DNA of 64,000 nucleotides from JBFWRK01 sp050248955 (lineage in GTDB: Bacteria > Actinomycetota > Acidimicrobiia > Acidimicrobiales > Ilumatobacteraceae), in contig JBFWRK010000002.1 of assembly GCA_050248955.1 (NCBI GenBank), positions 337,969 to 401,968 of the forward strand, written 5' to 3'. The position numbers and the translations under genes are program-made. Numbering within the stretch: position 1 is the first letter of the stretch; every line of letters begins with the position of its first letter. Positions 7,922 to 16,344 of this stretch are shown one piece after another. The notes beneath the pieces were generated by a model. That model saw nothing but the letters and a program-made list of their open reading frames with translations. It was not told the DNA's origin and ran no database searches.

Positions 7922-9343
7922 TCAGTCGGCGTAGGTCCAGTCGGGCCGCTTGCGCTCCTGGCGTTCGTCGTAGGTGACGACGCCATCGACGAGGTCCTTG
8001 ATCTTCGGCGTCGGGATCTGCTGGCGCTCGGAACGGCAGTAGCCCTCGAGATGGGCGGCGACATCCTCGGGGAAGCCACGCAGGATGCTCGAGATCACGT
8101 TGCGCTCCTGGACCGGCAGGTAGCAGCGGTTGCCATCGGCGACGATCCGCAGACGTTCCGCGATCTGTCCGAGATCGGTGTCCTCGCCCTGGCCGGTGCG
8201 GATCCGTTCGAGCAGCGCCGTGATCTCCCCGGTGCCGAGCTTGCACGGCGGGCACTGCCCGCACGACTCGACGTAGAGGAACCCCGAGAGCGTTGCCGCG
8301 ACCTCGACCATGCACGCGCTGTCGTCGTAGACGATGAACCCGCCGGCGCCGAGGCCGGAGCCGACCGCCTCCATCGCCTCGTAGCTGAGGGGTGTGTCCA
8401 GTTGGTCAGCGGTGAGCGCGGCGGTCGCGACGCCGGGGAAGACGGCCTTCACCGACCGGCCGGGCAGCGGTCCGCCACAGTCGGCGATGACCGTCCGCAG
8501 CGGCGTGCCCATCGGCACCTCGACGACGCCGGGACGGCTCACATCGCCGACGATCGTGCACAGCACCGTGCCCGGCGAGTCCGCCGTGCCGACCTCCCGG
8601 AACGCGTCGACACCGTGGGCGAGGATCCACGCCGCCTGGGCGAGGGTCTCGGCGTTGTTGACGAGCGTCGGGTTCGACTCGTGGCGACCCTCGTGACCGG
8701 CCTCCACCTCGTGCGCCTGCCAGCCGAGCTGCGGTGCGGTGGCGAACAGGCCGTGCAGGTACGGCGGCAACCAGCGCGGCAGTGGCTCGTTGCCCTCGAT
8801 CACCTCGAGCAGTGCCTTCTCCTCGCCGAACAGGTACTCCTCGGGCCCGGTCACGATCGTGATCGTGATGCCGCCCAGCCACCCCGCAGCCTCGATCTCA
8901 GCCAACGCCCGGCGCACCGATGCGAGCTCGGGCTCGAAGCTCGCCTTCAGCGCGAGGTACGCCTCGCTGGCACCCACCGTCTCCGCTGCGATCAGGAGTC
9001 CCTCGATCACCGCGTACGGATTGGCGCGGAGCAGTGCGCGGTCCTTGAACGTGCCCGGTTCCCCCTCTGCGGCGTTGCAGACCGCGTACCGGGTGCGACC
9101 GGTGCCCTCGGCCACGGACCGCCACTTCGTCGCCGCCGGGAACCCGGCGCCACCACGACCGCGCAGCCCGGCGGCAGCGATCTCGGCGATCGTCTCCTTC
9201 GGCCCGACGTGCCGGGCCCCCGACAGGCCCTGGCCACCGCGGAGCTCGAGGTACGCATCGAGCGACGTCAACGGCGGATCGTGGAGCAAGCGGGGCGTGT
9301 TCACGAGCGCCCACCATAGGACCGCGCTCTTGCCCAGGGTCAC
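7922..9343 (-). CDS. NuoF-like NADH dehydrogenase flavoprotein subunit (stand-alone)
   Basis: This 473-residue protein resembles the 51-kDa subunit of complex I. The FMN-binding glycine motif GRGGAGFPAATKW is at residues 62-74, then NAAEGEPGTFKDR (93-102 region), the NADH loop EEYLFGEEKALLEVIEG, an SLBB-like segment, and a 4Fe-4S site with CGQCPPC near residue 360 and a fourth Cys in NRCYLP near 404. These match NuoF of complex I and the NuoF-like subunits of NAD-linked formate dehydrogenases and hydrogenases. The usual NuoE and NuoG neighbours are missing on both sides. It may be a diaphorase unit of another redox complex. A GTG at residue 14 is an alternative start. Confidence 0.85.
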   Translation of the reverse strand: MTLGKSAVLWWALVNTPRLLHDPPLTSLDAYLELRGGQGLSGARHVGPKETIAEIAAAGLRGRGGAGFPAATKWRSVAEGTGRTRYAVCNAAEGEPGTFKDRALLRANPYAVIEGLLIAAETVGASEAYLALKASFEPELASVRRALAEIEAAGWLGGITITIVTGPEEYLFGEEKALLEVIEGNEPLPRWLPPYLHGLFATAPQLGWQAHEVEAGHEGRHESNPTLVNNAETLAQAAWILAHGVDAFREVGTADSPGTVLCTIVGDVSRPGVVEVPMGTPLRTVIADCGGPLPGRSVKAVFPGVATAALTADQLDTPLSYEAMEAVGSGLGAGGFIVYDDSACMVEVAATLSGFLYVESCGQCPPCKLGTGEITALLERIRTGQGEDTDLGQIAERLRIVADGNRCYLPVQERNVISSILRGFPEDVAAHLEGYCRSERQQIPTPKIKDLVDGVVTYDERQERKRPDWTYAD

Positions 9344-9348
9344 GGACG

Positions 9349-9374
9349 CGACTTAAGTCGCACCTAAGTCGCAT
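9349..9374. promoter_or_regulatory. 14-bp palindrome plus 11-bp tandem direct repeat upstream of the fused receptor
   Basis: GCGACTTAAGTCGC at 9349-9362 is a perfect palindrome. Overlapping it, CTTAAGTCGCA (9353-9363) is followed immediately by CCTAAGTCGCA (9364-9374), an 11-bp direct repeat with one mismatch. SARP/OmpR-type winged-helix proteins are known to bind direct repeats with about 11-bp period. The site lies between the divergent NuoF-like gene and the receptor gene, whose own N-terminal domain is of that type. An autoregulatory operator is an inference. Confidence 0.55.
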
Positions 9375-9439
9375 GGTCCAGGCTCGGGCCACCCAGTGAC
9401 GTAGCCCCGGAAGCAGGGCTGCCGCCAAGAGGAGGACGA

Positions 9440-12400
9440 GTGGAGTACCGGGTACTCGGCAAGCTCGAAGTGCTGCGAGACGGCCACCCTGTCGATCTCG
9501 GTGCCTTCCGACAGCGTGCGCTGCTCGCCCTGCTGCTCACGGCGCCGAACTCGGTGTTCTCGACCGATCAGATCATCGACGAGCTCTGGGGCGCCGACGG
9601 GGGCGGCGACAAGCAGAACGCGCTCTGGGTGTACGTCTCGGGACTGCGCAAGGCGCTCGAGCCGGATCGTGAGAAGCGCTCCGGGGGGTCGATCCTGCTG
9701 ACGCGCGCACCGGGGTACCTCGTCGAGGCGGCCCCGGAGGAGATCGACGCTGTCCGCTTCGAGCGGATGGTTGCCGAGGGTCGGGCGCTCGCCGACGTCG
9801 ACCCGGCGGCTGCGTCGCTCGTGCTCGGCGAGGCGTTGGCGCTGTGGCGTGGTCGGGCCTTCGAGGACTTCACGTACGAGTCCTTCGCGCAGACCGAGAT
9901 CGCCCGTCTCGAGGAGCTGCGGCACGAGGCCGTCGAGGCGCGGATCGATGCCGACCTCGAGCGTGGGATGTCCCGAGGGCTGATCTCCGAGTTGGAGACG
10001 CTCGTCCGTCAGCATCCCCTGCGGGAGCGCTTGACCGGCCAGTTGATGCTCGCGCTCTACCGATCGGCGCGTCAGGCCGACGCGTTGCGCGCGTACCAAC
10101 TGCTCAAGTCACGGCTCGGCGAGGAGCTCGGCATCGAGCCGTCGCCGGCGCTGCGCACGCTCGAGGCGCAGATCGTCACCGGTGACGAAGCGCTCGAGAT
10201 CCGTACGCGGGCCACGATGCCGGGCTCCGCGGCAGAACCGGGCCTTGCGGTGCGTGGGTACGAGCTGCGCCAGAAGATCGGGGAAGGGGCGTTCGGGGTG
10301 GCCTACCGCGCGTATCAGCCCGCCGTCGGTCGGGAGGTGGCGATCAAGGTCATCCGGCCGGAGCTCGCCAACGACCCGGGGTTCATCCGTCGCTTCCAGG
10401 CCGAAGCGCAACTCGTCGCCCGGCTCGAGCACCCCCACATCGTCCCGCTCTACGACTACTGGCGCGAACCCGATGCGGCCTATCTGGTGATGCGCCTGAT
10501 GCGCGGCGGGAGCTTGGCGAACGTCCTGGAAGACCGAGCCCTCAGTCCTGCGCAGACGACCACGATGATCGATCAGCTCGGCAACGCGCTGCAGACAGCG
10601 CACCGCTCCGGTGTCGTCCACCGCGACATCAAACCGGCCAACATCCTCATCGACGACGAGGGCAACGCCTACCTGTCGGATTTCGGGATCGCCGTCGGCG
10701 GGGATGGCGGGACCTCGGACGCCCCGTCCGTCAGGTCGACGTTGGGTGCTCCGTACGCGTCACCCGAGCAGCTCGATCGCGACGAGGTCACAGCCACGTC
10801 GGACATCTACAGCCTCGGCGTCGTCGCCGCGCAGGCACTCACCGGTCTGCGTGGCGAGGTCGAACAGATCCGCGGAGCACTCCCACCGCCCGTCCTGCGC
10901 GTCATCGACCGCGCCACCGACGTCGACGCCGCCAAGCGCTACCAGAGCGTCGACGCGTTCGTCACGGATCTGCACGAGACGCTGAGCGGGGGCGCCGGGG
11001 GCCGCCGGGCAACCAGGCCCGAAGCGGTGGTCACGGTCGCGAACCCGTACAAGGGCTTGCGGGCGTTCGACGCTACCGATGCCCTCGACTTCCACGGCAG
11101 GGAACGGCTCGTCGAACGGCTCATCGCCCGGCTCGGCCAGTCCGGGGTCCGCAGCCGATTCATCGCGGTGGTCGGTCCCAGTGGCAGCGGCAAGTCGAGC
11201 GTCGTGATGGCGGGGCTGCTCCCGGCGATCCGCCGTGGGGCGGTTCCCTTGTCGGGTTCGTGGTTCACGATCGAGATGACGCCTGCGCCGCACCCGTTCG
11301 AGGAGCTCGAAGACGCAATGCTCGGCATCTCCGTCGATCCGCCGGCTTCGATGCTCGAACAACTCGCCGGTGAGGAGGGGCTGCAGCGGGCGCTCCACCG
11401 GGTGTTGCCGAACGACGGCTCGCAGCTGCTGCTGGTGATCGACCAGTTCGAGGAGCTGTTCACGCAGGTCGATGCGGCCACCGCGGACCGCTTCCTCGCC
11501 ACCCTCGTGAGCGCGGTCACCGACGACCGGAGCCGGGTCCACGTCGTCGTCACGCTCCGCGCCGACTTCTACGACCGACCGCTGCAGCACCGAGGTCTCG
11601 GTGAGCTGCTCCGTGAGGGGACCGAGGTCATCACCCCGATGACCCCGCACGAGTTGGAGCGTGCGATCACCGGCCCAGCAGAACGGCACGGCATCACGTT
11701 CGAGCCGGCGCTCGTGGCCGAGCTGGTCAGGGAGGTGGTGGACCGCGCCGGCGCACTGCCGCTGCTGCAGTACACGTTGACCGAGCTCTTCGACCGTCGG
11801 CACGGCGTCCGGATCGACCACGCCGCCTACGAGCAGCTCGGCGGTGTGTCGGGCGCTTTGGCGACGCGCGCCGAGGGATTGTTGGCCGGCCTCGGCAACG
11901 AGGCGCACGATGTCGCGCGACAGGTCTTGCTGCGACTCGTGACCTTCGGCGAGGGAGCAGACGAGACTCGTCGCCGGGTGCTCCGGAGCGAGCTCGAGCA
12001 GCTCGCCGTCGATCGCGGCATGCTCCGCGCCGTGCTCGACGCGTTCGGTCGCCACCGCCTGTTGAGCTTCGACCGCGATCCCGTGACGCGAAGCCCGACG
12101 GTCGAGATCTCGCACGAAGCGTTGCTCACCGAGTGGAAGCGGCTGCGCGACTGGATCGACGGCGCGCGGCACGACGTGCGCAACCAACGGCGACTCGCCG
12201 AGGCGATGCGCGAGTGGATCGCCGCCGACCGCGCCGAGACGTACCTCCTGCGTGGCGGCCTCCTCGAACAAGTGCACGGCTGGGCCACGACCACCTCGCT
12301 ACCGCTGTCCGGCCCGGAACGGGTCTTCCTCGATGTCAGCGTCGCCCAACGCGACCGGGAGGTGGAGGAGGTTCGCGCGCGCGAGCTGCGCGCGGTCGCG

Positions 12401-14236
12401 GCCGAACGCCGCGAGCGGCAACGGGTCCGTCAACTCGTCGGCGTCGGACTCGTGGCTGTCCTCGTGGCCGCGCTCGCCGTCTTCGGCACGGTGCAATGGC
12501 GTTCGGCAGCCGATGCGAAGGGGCACGTGGACGACCTCCTCAGGGTTGCCGATCTCGTGAACGCCTCGAAGGTAGCCCTCATCGATGATCCGGAGCTCTC
12601 GCTGCTGCTCGCAGTGCAGTCCGTGCGCGAAACCGTCGATCTCGGGTTCGCAACGGAGGGAGCGGTCGACGCCGTGCACTTCGCGCTCCAGGAGCTCGGC
12701 GTGCAGTACGACGTGAGGCGGGACACGCCCATTGCCGTCAGATCGGGACCCCGCGGCCTCGTCGGCGTGTATGCCCTGTCCCCGAGCCAGTTGGTGGAGC
12801 TCGCCGAATCGGCAGTCGATCGACGGCTCACGGATGCGGAGTGCGAATCGTTCTTCTCCGGGCCGTGCTCGGCTGGCGTCCAGATCCCGGAGGACCTGCC
12901 GTTGCGCGGCGGGTCGGATTCCTATGGCGCGAGCGATCCTGGCGTGCGAACGCTGGCGGGCACGAGCGTCACCATGGCGGCGAGCACGCTGCGCGACGAC
13001 GACGGCCTCGTCCGGCAGCTCGAGACCTTCACCGACCTCACCGGGATCGAGATCGATCTGGCCCCGAGCGAGACCGAGGACGTCCTGAGCGTCGCGACCG
13101 GAGACCTGGACCGCCCCGACGTCGTCGGCTTCCAGAGTGGCATCCCGACGTGGGCGCAGCCCCGAGCGATCGACATCGGCCAGTTCGTCAACAGCGAGAC
13201 GTTGCGATCCGACTTCGGCGACTACCTGCTCGGCGTGGGCACGGTCGGCAGCAGGAGCTCGTCCGGCGACGGAAGCGGGAGCATTCGTGCGATCCCACTG
13301 ACCATGGACCTGAAGGGCCTGGTGTTCTATCCGAAGGCCGCGTTCCAGTCGGCGTGGTACGAGGTTCCTTCGAGCTGGGACGAGCTGGTCGCGCTCTCTC
13401 GTCAGATCGTGGCCGACGGTGGCACGCCGTGGTGCTTCGCCTTCGACTCCGGTTCCGCCAGCGGATGGCCTGGTACCGACCTGCTCGAGAGCCTGGTGCT
13501 CCGCGTGGGTGGCATCGACACCTACGACGCCTGGACCGCCGGCGACGTGGGGTTCACGAGCCCGGCCGTGATGGAGGCCGGCCGACTGGCCGACTCCCTC
13601 GTCTTCGAGCCCGGCTTCGTCCGCGGCGGCACGGCATCGATCAGCCACGAGAGCTTCGACTACCAACTCGTCCACATGCTGAACCGCAACAGAGCGACGG
13701 GCGAGACCAAACCGGGTTGCTGGTTGTACCACCAGGCCAGCTTCCTGCTCGGGGTGGTTCCGCCAGACACCCGGATCGGTGAGGACCTCGACTTCTTCGT
13801 ACTTCCTCCGGTCGATCCGAATCAGCCGACCCCGAGCACCGGTGGCGCGCTGTTCGCATCGGCACTGGTCGACCGCCCCGAGGTTCGGGCGCTCGTGGAG
13901 TTCATCGCGAGTCCGGAGTGGGGTGAGATCTGGGCGACGGACGCGAGCGGCAGCTTCATCTCTGCGAACCGGCGTTTCGACACGTCGAGGTACGCAGACG
14001 GCGCGGAGGAACCCGCGGCGGCAGTCCGCACGGCGATGGCGTCAACGGCGCAGACTGCACTGAGCGCAGGTCTGTGGCGGTACGACGCCTCGGATCTGAT
14101 GCCCTCCGAGATCGGCGGGACAGCTGGCGATGGGCCTGGCGCGTTCCTGCAAGGAATGCTCGACTGGGTCGACGGGATCCGCAGTATCGATCAGGTCTTC
14201 ACCGACATCGATGCGCAGTGGCCCAGACCGAGCTGA
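9440..14236 (+). CDS. Membrane receptor fusing SARP DNA-binding domain, Ser/Thr kinase, STAND ATPase and solute-binding domain
   Basis: This 1598-residue protein starts at GTG after a strong GAGGAGG site. Residues 1-95 are an OmpR/SARP winged helix (STDQIIDELWG, NALWVYVSGLRKAL) and about 96-245 a bacterial transcriptional activation (BTAD) domain. Residues about 274-520 are an intact Hanks kinase: GEGAFG at 282-287, Lys303, HRD at 394-396, DFG at 414. From about 538 comes an nSTAND1-type ATPase with Walker A GPSGSGKSS (579-587) and Walker B ending in Asp668. One membrane segment is at about 999-1020. The outside part has the helical stretch that normally precedes WD40 repeats, but from about 1177 to the end it becomes a type-1 ABC solute-binding fold (IPLTMDLKGLVFYPKAAF, CWLYHQASFLLG, TPSTGGALFASAL). 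No transporter genes adjoin. Extracellular ligand sensing coupled to transcription is inferred; each domain is recognisable. Confidence 0.85.
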   Translation: MEYRVLGKLEVLRDGHPVDLGAFRQRALLALLLTAPNSVFSTDQIIDELWGADGGGDKQNALWVYVSGLRKALEPDREKRSGGSILLTRAPGYLVEAAPEEIDAVRFERMVAEGRALADVDPAAASLVLGEALALWRGRAFEDFTYESFAQTEIARLEELRHEAVEARIDADLERGMSRGLISELETLVRQHPLRERLTGQLMLALYRSARQADALRAYQLLKSRLGEELGIEPSPALRTLEAQIVTGDEALEIRTRATMPGSAAEPGLAVRGYELRQKIGEGAFGVAYRAYQPAVGREVAIKVIRPELANDPGFIRRFQAEAQLVARLEHPHIVPLYDYWREPDAAYLVMRLMRGGSLANVLEDRALSPAQTTTMIDQLGNALQTAHRSGVVHRDIKPANILIDDEGNAYLSDFGIAVGGDGGTSDAPSVRSTLGAPYASPEQLDRDEVTATSDIYSLGVVAAQALTGLRGEVEQIRGALPPPVLRVIDRATDVDAAKRYQSVDAFVTDLHETLSGGAGGRRATRPEAVVTVANPYKGLRAFDATDALDFHGRERLVERLIARLGQSGVRSRFIAVVGPSGSGKSSVVMAGLLPAIRRGAVPLSGSWFTIEMTPAPHPFEELEDAMLGISVDPPASMLEQLAGEEGLQRALHRVLPNDGSQLLLVIDQFEELFTQVDAATADRFLATLVSAVTDDRSRVHVVVTLRADFYDRPLQHRGLGELLREGTEVITPMTPHELERAITGPAERHGITFEPALVAELVREVVDRAGALPLLQYTLTELFDRRHGVRIDHAAYEQLGGVSGALATRAEGLLAGLGNEAHDVARQVLLRLVTFGEGADETRRRVLRSELEQLAVDRGMLRAVLDAFGRHRLLSFDRDPVTRSPTVEISHEALLTEWKRLRDWIDGARHDVRNQRRLAEAMREWIAADRAETYLLRGGLLEQVHGWATTTSLPLSGPERVFLDVSVAQRDREVEEVRARELRAVAAERRERQRVRQLVGVGLVAVLVAALAVFGTVQWRSAADAKGHVDDLLRVADLVNASKVALIDDPELSLLLAVQSVRETVDLGFATEGAVDAVHFALQELGVQYDVRRDTPIAVRSGPRGLVGVYALSPSQLVELAESAVDRRLTDAECESFFSGPCSAGVQIPEDLPLRGGSDSYGASDPGVRTLAGTSVTMAASTLRDDDGLVRQLETFTDLTGIEIDLAPSETEDVLSVATGDLDRPDVVGFQSGIPTWAQPRAIDIGQFVNSETLRSDFGDYLLGVGTVGSRSSSGDGSGSIRAIPLTMDLKGLVFYPKAAFQSAWYEVPSSWDELVALSRQIVADGGTPWCFAFDSGSASGWPGTDLLESLVLRVGGIDTYDAWTAGDVGFTSPAVMEAGRLADSLVFEPGFVRGGTASISHESFDYQLVHMLNRNRATGETKPGCWLYHQASFLLGVVPPDTRIGEDLDFFVLPPVDPNQPTPSTGGALFASALVDRPEVRALVEFIASPEWGEIWATDASGSFISANRRFDTSRYADGAEEPAAAVRTAMASTAQTALSAGLWRYDASDLMPSEIGGTAGDGPGAFLQGMLDWVDGIRSIDQVFTDIDAQWPRPS

Positions 14237-14241
14237 CGTCG

Positions 14242-15615
14242 TCACGCGCGCAGGGTGTGTCGAACCTTGCCGGTGTCGGCGTCGCGTTCGATCGCGTCGA
14301 CGACGACGACTTCGACCGCACCGGCGGCACCGGACGCCGACAGGCTCGACGCGACGTCCGTCGCCGCGCGGACGGTGTCGACGGGACCGTTGGCGGCGAC
14401 CCTGATCGTCAGCCCGGCTTGGCCGACCACGGTCTGGTGTTCCCGAATCGTCGGGTGCCGGAGCAGTGCCGTGCGAATCGCCAGCGTGTGCACGAGCGTG
14501 CCGTCGATCTGCACCACGGTGTCGGTGCGTCCCGCGAGCGTCGCCCGTTGGTGCCCGTGATGGTCCGCCGCCGGGAGCTGGGTCATTCGGTCGTCGAGCC
14601 GATATCGGATCAGCGGTTGTACGGGATTGAACAGATTGGTGATCAGGACGTGGTTCGCGGTGGCGCCGACCGGGACCGGCTCGTCGTGCTCGTCGACGAA
14701 CTCCATGATCACGTAGTCGCTCGCGAAGACGAACTCGTCGGTTCCAGGAGGGGCGGTGCCGTGGCAGCCCTCGGACGAACCGAACGAGTTGGAGGGGGCG
14801 ACGCCGAGCCCGGTCGTGATTCGTGTGGCCAACTCGGGCGTCAACTGCTCGCTCGTCACGGTGATCGCGATCGGTGAGATGTCGATTCGCCCAGCCGCCC
14901 GCGCATCGGCGATCTCCGCGATCATCGAGGGGTAACCGACCAGGAGCATCGGCTGCGCGTTCGCGACCCGGCTGAGGATCTCGTCGAACGGCAGGGTCAC
15001 GGGTGCCCTGGTCAGCGTGGCGATGGGGTCCAGGAGACGAGCCGTCGCGCCGGTCGCATGGATCGCGGTCGGTGCGGCAACCAGCGCGATCGGGATCCTC
15101 ATCGGCGGTGGCCAACCGACCATCGAGGCGACGTTGGCAAGCCCTGTGCGGAGGACCGCCGAGACATACGGGACGACGGTGTCGCGTGTGTACACGAAGA
15201 CGCCCCGCTCGCCCGAGCTCCCGCCGGACACGAGGGTGAGGAACTGGTCGAAGAGGAGGAGAGGCTCTTCGGAAAGCCCTCGGAGATGGTCGTCCACCAC
15301 CTCGCGTGTCAGACGCTGGTCGGTCACGACCTCGTCGAACGACTCCATCATGTCCGACTTGGTCATGACCGGGAGGGTTGCGAGATCGTCGAGCGTGAAC
15401 GTCGTCGGGTCGATGCCCGCCAGCCGCGCGCGATGGAAGGCAGAACCCTCGATCGCCGAGGTCAGGAGCCGCTGGAGTTGTTCGTCCTGGTGGACCCGCA
15501 GACGATCTGCCGACCAGGTGAGTCGCTCGAACTGCGACGGCATGCCCGCCACGAACGCGTCACTGGCGCCGTCGAGCCATGACGTTCCGGTCGCTGGTGC
15601 GGATGTGGTGCTCAT
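14242..15615 (-). CDS. PaaK-like adenylate-forming enzyme (phenylacetate-CoA ligase / F390 synthetase family)
   Basis: This 457-residue protein has the adenylate-forming P-loop as LVSGGSSGERG (near residues 128-138), an NSFGSSEG acyl-adenylate motif, and PLIRYRLDDR with downstream GRTDTVVQIDG, which match the PaaK / coenzyme F390 synthetase branch. These enzymes activate a carboxylate or phosphate partner with ATP before transfer to CoA or another acceptor. It follows a TetR gene with an ATGA overlap, so it is the only obvious target and partner of that regulator. The substrate is unknown: no thioesterase, carrier or beta-oxidation gene is nearby. The stop is 5 bases from the convergent receptor gene. 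Confidence 0.8.
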   Translation of the reverse strand: MSTTSAPATGTSWLDGASDAFVAGMPSQFERLTWSADRLRVHQDEQLQRLLTSAIEGSAFHRARLAGIDPTTFTLDDLATLPVMTKSDMMESFDEVVTDQRLTREVVDDHLRGLSEEPLLLFDQFLTLVSGGSSGERGVFVYTRDTVVPYVSAVLRTGLANVASMVGWPPPMRIPIALVAAPTAIHATGATARLLDPIATLTRAPVTLPFDEILSRVANAQPMLLVGYPSMIAEIADARAAGRIDISPIAITVTSEQLTPELATRITTGLGVAPSNSFGSSEGCHGTAPPGTDEFVFASDYVIMEFVDEHDEPVPVGATANHVLITNLFNPVQPLIRYRLDDRMTQLPAADHHGHQRATLAGRTDTVVQIDGTLVHTLAIRTALLRHPTIREHQTVVGQAGLTIRVAANGPVDTVRAATDVASSLSASGAAGAVEVVVVDAIERDADTGKVRHTLRA

Positions 15616-16226
15616 TCGGTCATCGCTCCTGTCGATGATCGTCCCCCGAACGCCGTCATCGACGCGACGAACGTTCGAGGGTCGGTATCCGGGTTGGTGA
15701 GCAGTTCGAGGACGAGACCCGAACCCCCGCCGAGGAAGCCGACTGCCAAGTCGGCGAGGTCACCAGGCGTTTCGATGCCGAGCCGCGCGTGGAGGGCGCC
15801 GATCAACCGGGCGAGGCCATCGATCGTCTGCTGGTGGAGCTCGCCGTAGCGGCGGTTGACGTCATCGTTGCGCCAGGCATGCACGCGGAACTCGATCAAC
15901 GCTGCCTGCCAGGCGATTGACGCCACCGTCTGGTCGTAGGCGAGCTCGACCAGCTCGGCCGGGTCGGACGAGGCATCGGCGAGCTCGATGAAGTGTGCGA
16001 AGGCGTCGTATCGGTGCTCGATGTTGCGCTCGATCACCGCCAGGAACAGGTCGTCCTTGCTACCGAACTGGGAGTAGACCGCCCCCTTGGTGAATCCCGC
16101 TTCCTCGGCGATCGCGTCGATCGTGGCCCCGTGGTAGCCGAGACGTTCGAACATCCGGCGGGCGGCGACGAGAAGCGCATCGCGATTGTCCTGAACGATC
16201 TGGGCCCGCGTCCGACGCTTCAGCAT
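15612..16226 (-). CDS. TetR/AcrR family transcriptional repressor
   Basis: This 204-residue protein has an N-terminal helix-turn-helix (GATIDAIAEEAGFTKGAVYSQF, residues about 34-55) followed by KDDLFLAVIE, the TetR signature. The ligand-binding C-terminal half ends in a glycine-rich segment (VGFLGGGSGL). It is coupled by ATGA to the PaaK-like gene and probably represses that pair. The start ATG is inside a large palindrome, and a consensus TTGACA at 16258-16263 (minus strand) lies just upstream, so the mRNA is probably leaderless or nearly so. The ligand is likely the substrate or acyl-CoA product of the enzyme, which is an inference. Confidence 0.92.
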   Translation of the reverse strand: MLKRRTRAQIVQDNRDALLVAARRMFERLGYHGATIDAIAEEAGFTKGAVYSQFGSKDDLFLAVIERNIEHRYDAFAHFIELADASSDPAELVELAYDQTVASIAWQAALIEFRVHAWRNDDVNRRYGELHQQTIDGLARLIGALHARLGIETPGDLADLAVGFLGGGSGLVLELLTNPDTDPRTFVASMTAFGGRSSTGAMTE

Positions 16227-16255
16227 ACCGATAGTATTGGAATACTCTCGGTATG
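16224..16255. promoter_or_regulatory. 32-bp palindromic operator covering the TetR start codon
   Basis: The two halves pair at 14 of 16 positions around the centre 16239/16240; the mismatches are the central G/G and one inner T/C. The arms read CATACCGA and AGTATT on the left and the complements on the right. It is markedly AT-rich for this genome. It overlaps the TetR ATG (16226-16224) and lies directly below a TTGACA hexamer on the same strand, the expected place for an autorepressor site. Confidence 0.8.
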
Positions 16256-16300
16256 TTTGTCAAGGGCGCAGACCGACACCTCGCTGCGGACGAGAAGCAC

Positions 16301-16344
16301 AAGAGGCACTCCGAAGGTGCCTCTTGACCTGAAGTACTGGCAGC
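16301..16344. repeat. Left direct repeat (attL-like copy of the tRNA-Glu 3' end and terminator)
   Basis: This 44-bp copy matches 21861-21905 at 42 of 45 aligned positions (one indel, two transitions) in the same orientation. Its right end TGGCAGC equals the last seven bases of tRNA-Glu including the encoded CCA. It contains the hairpin AGAGGCAC/GTGCCTCT. Read on the minus strand, this copy is followed by a T-richer tail than the right copy. That fits the original chromosomal terminator tail being left here after insertion of an element at the tRNA. Confidence 0.65.
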
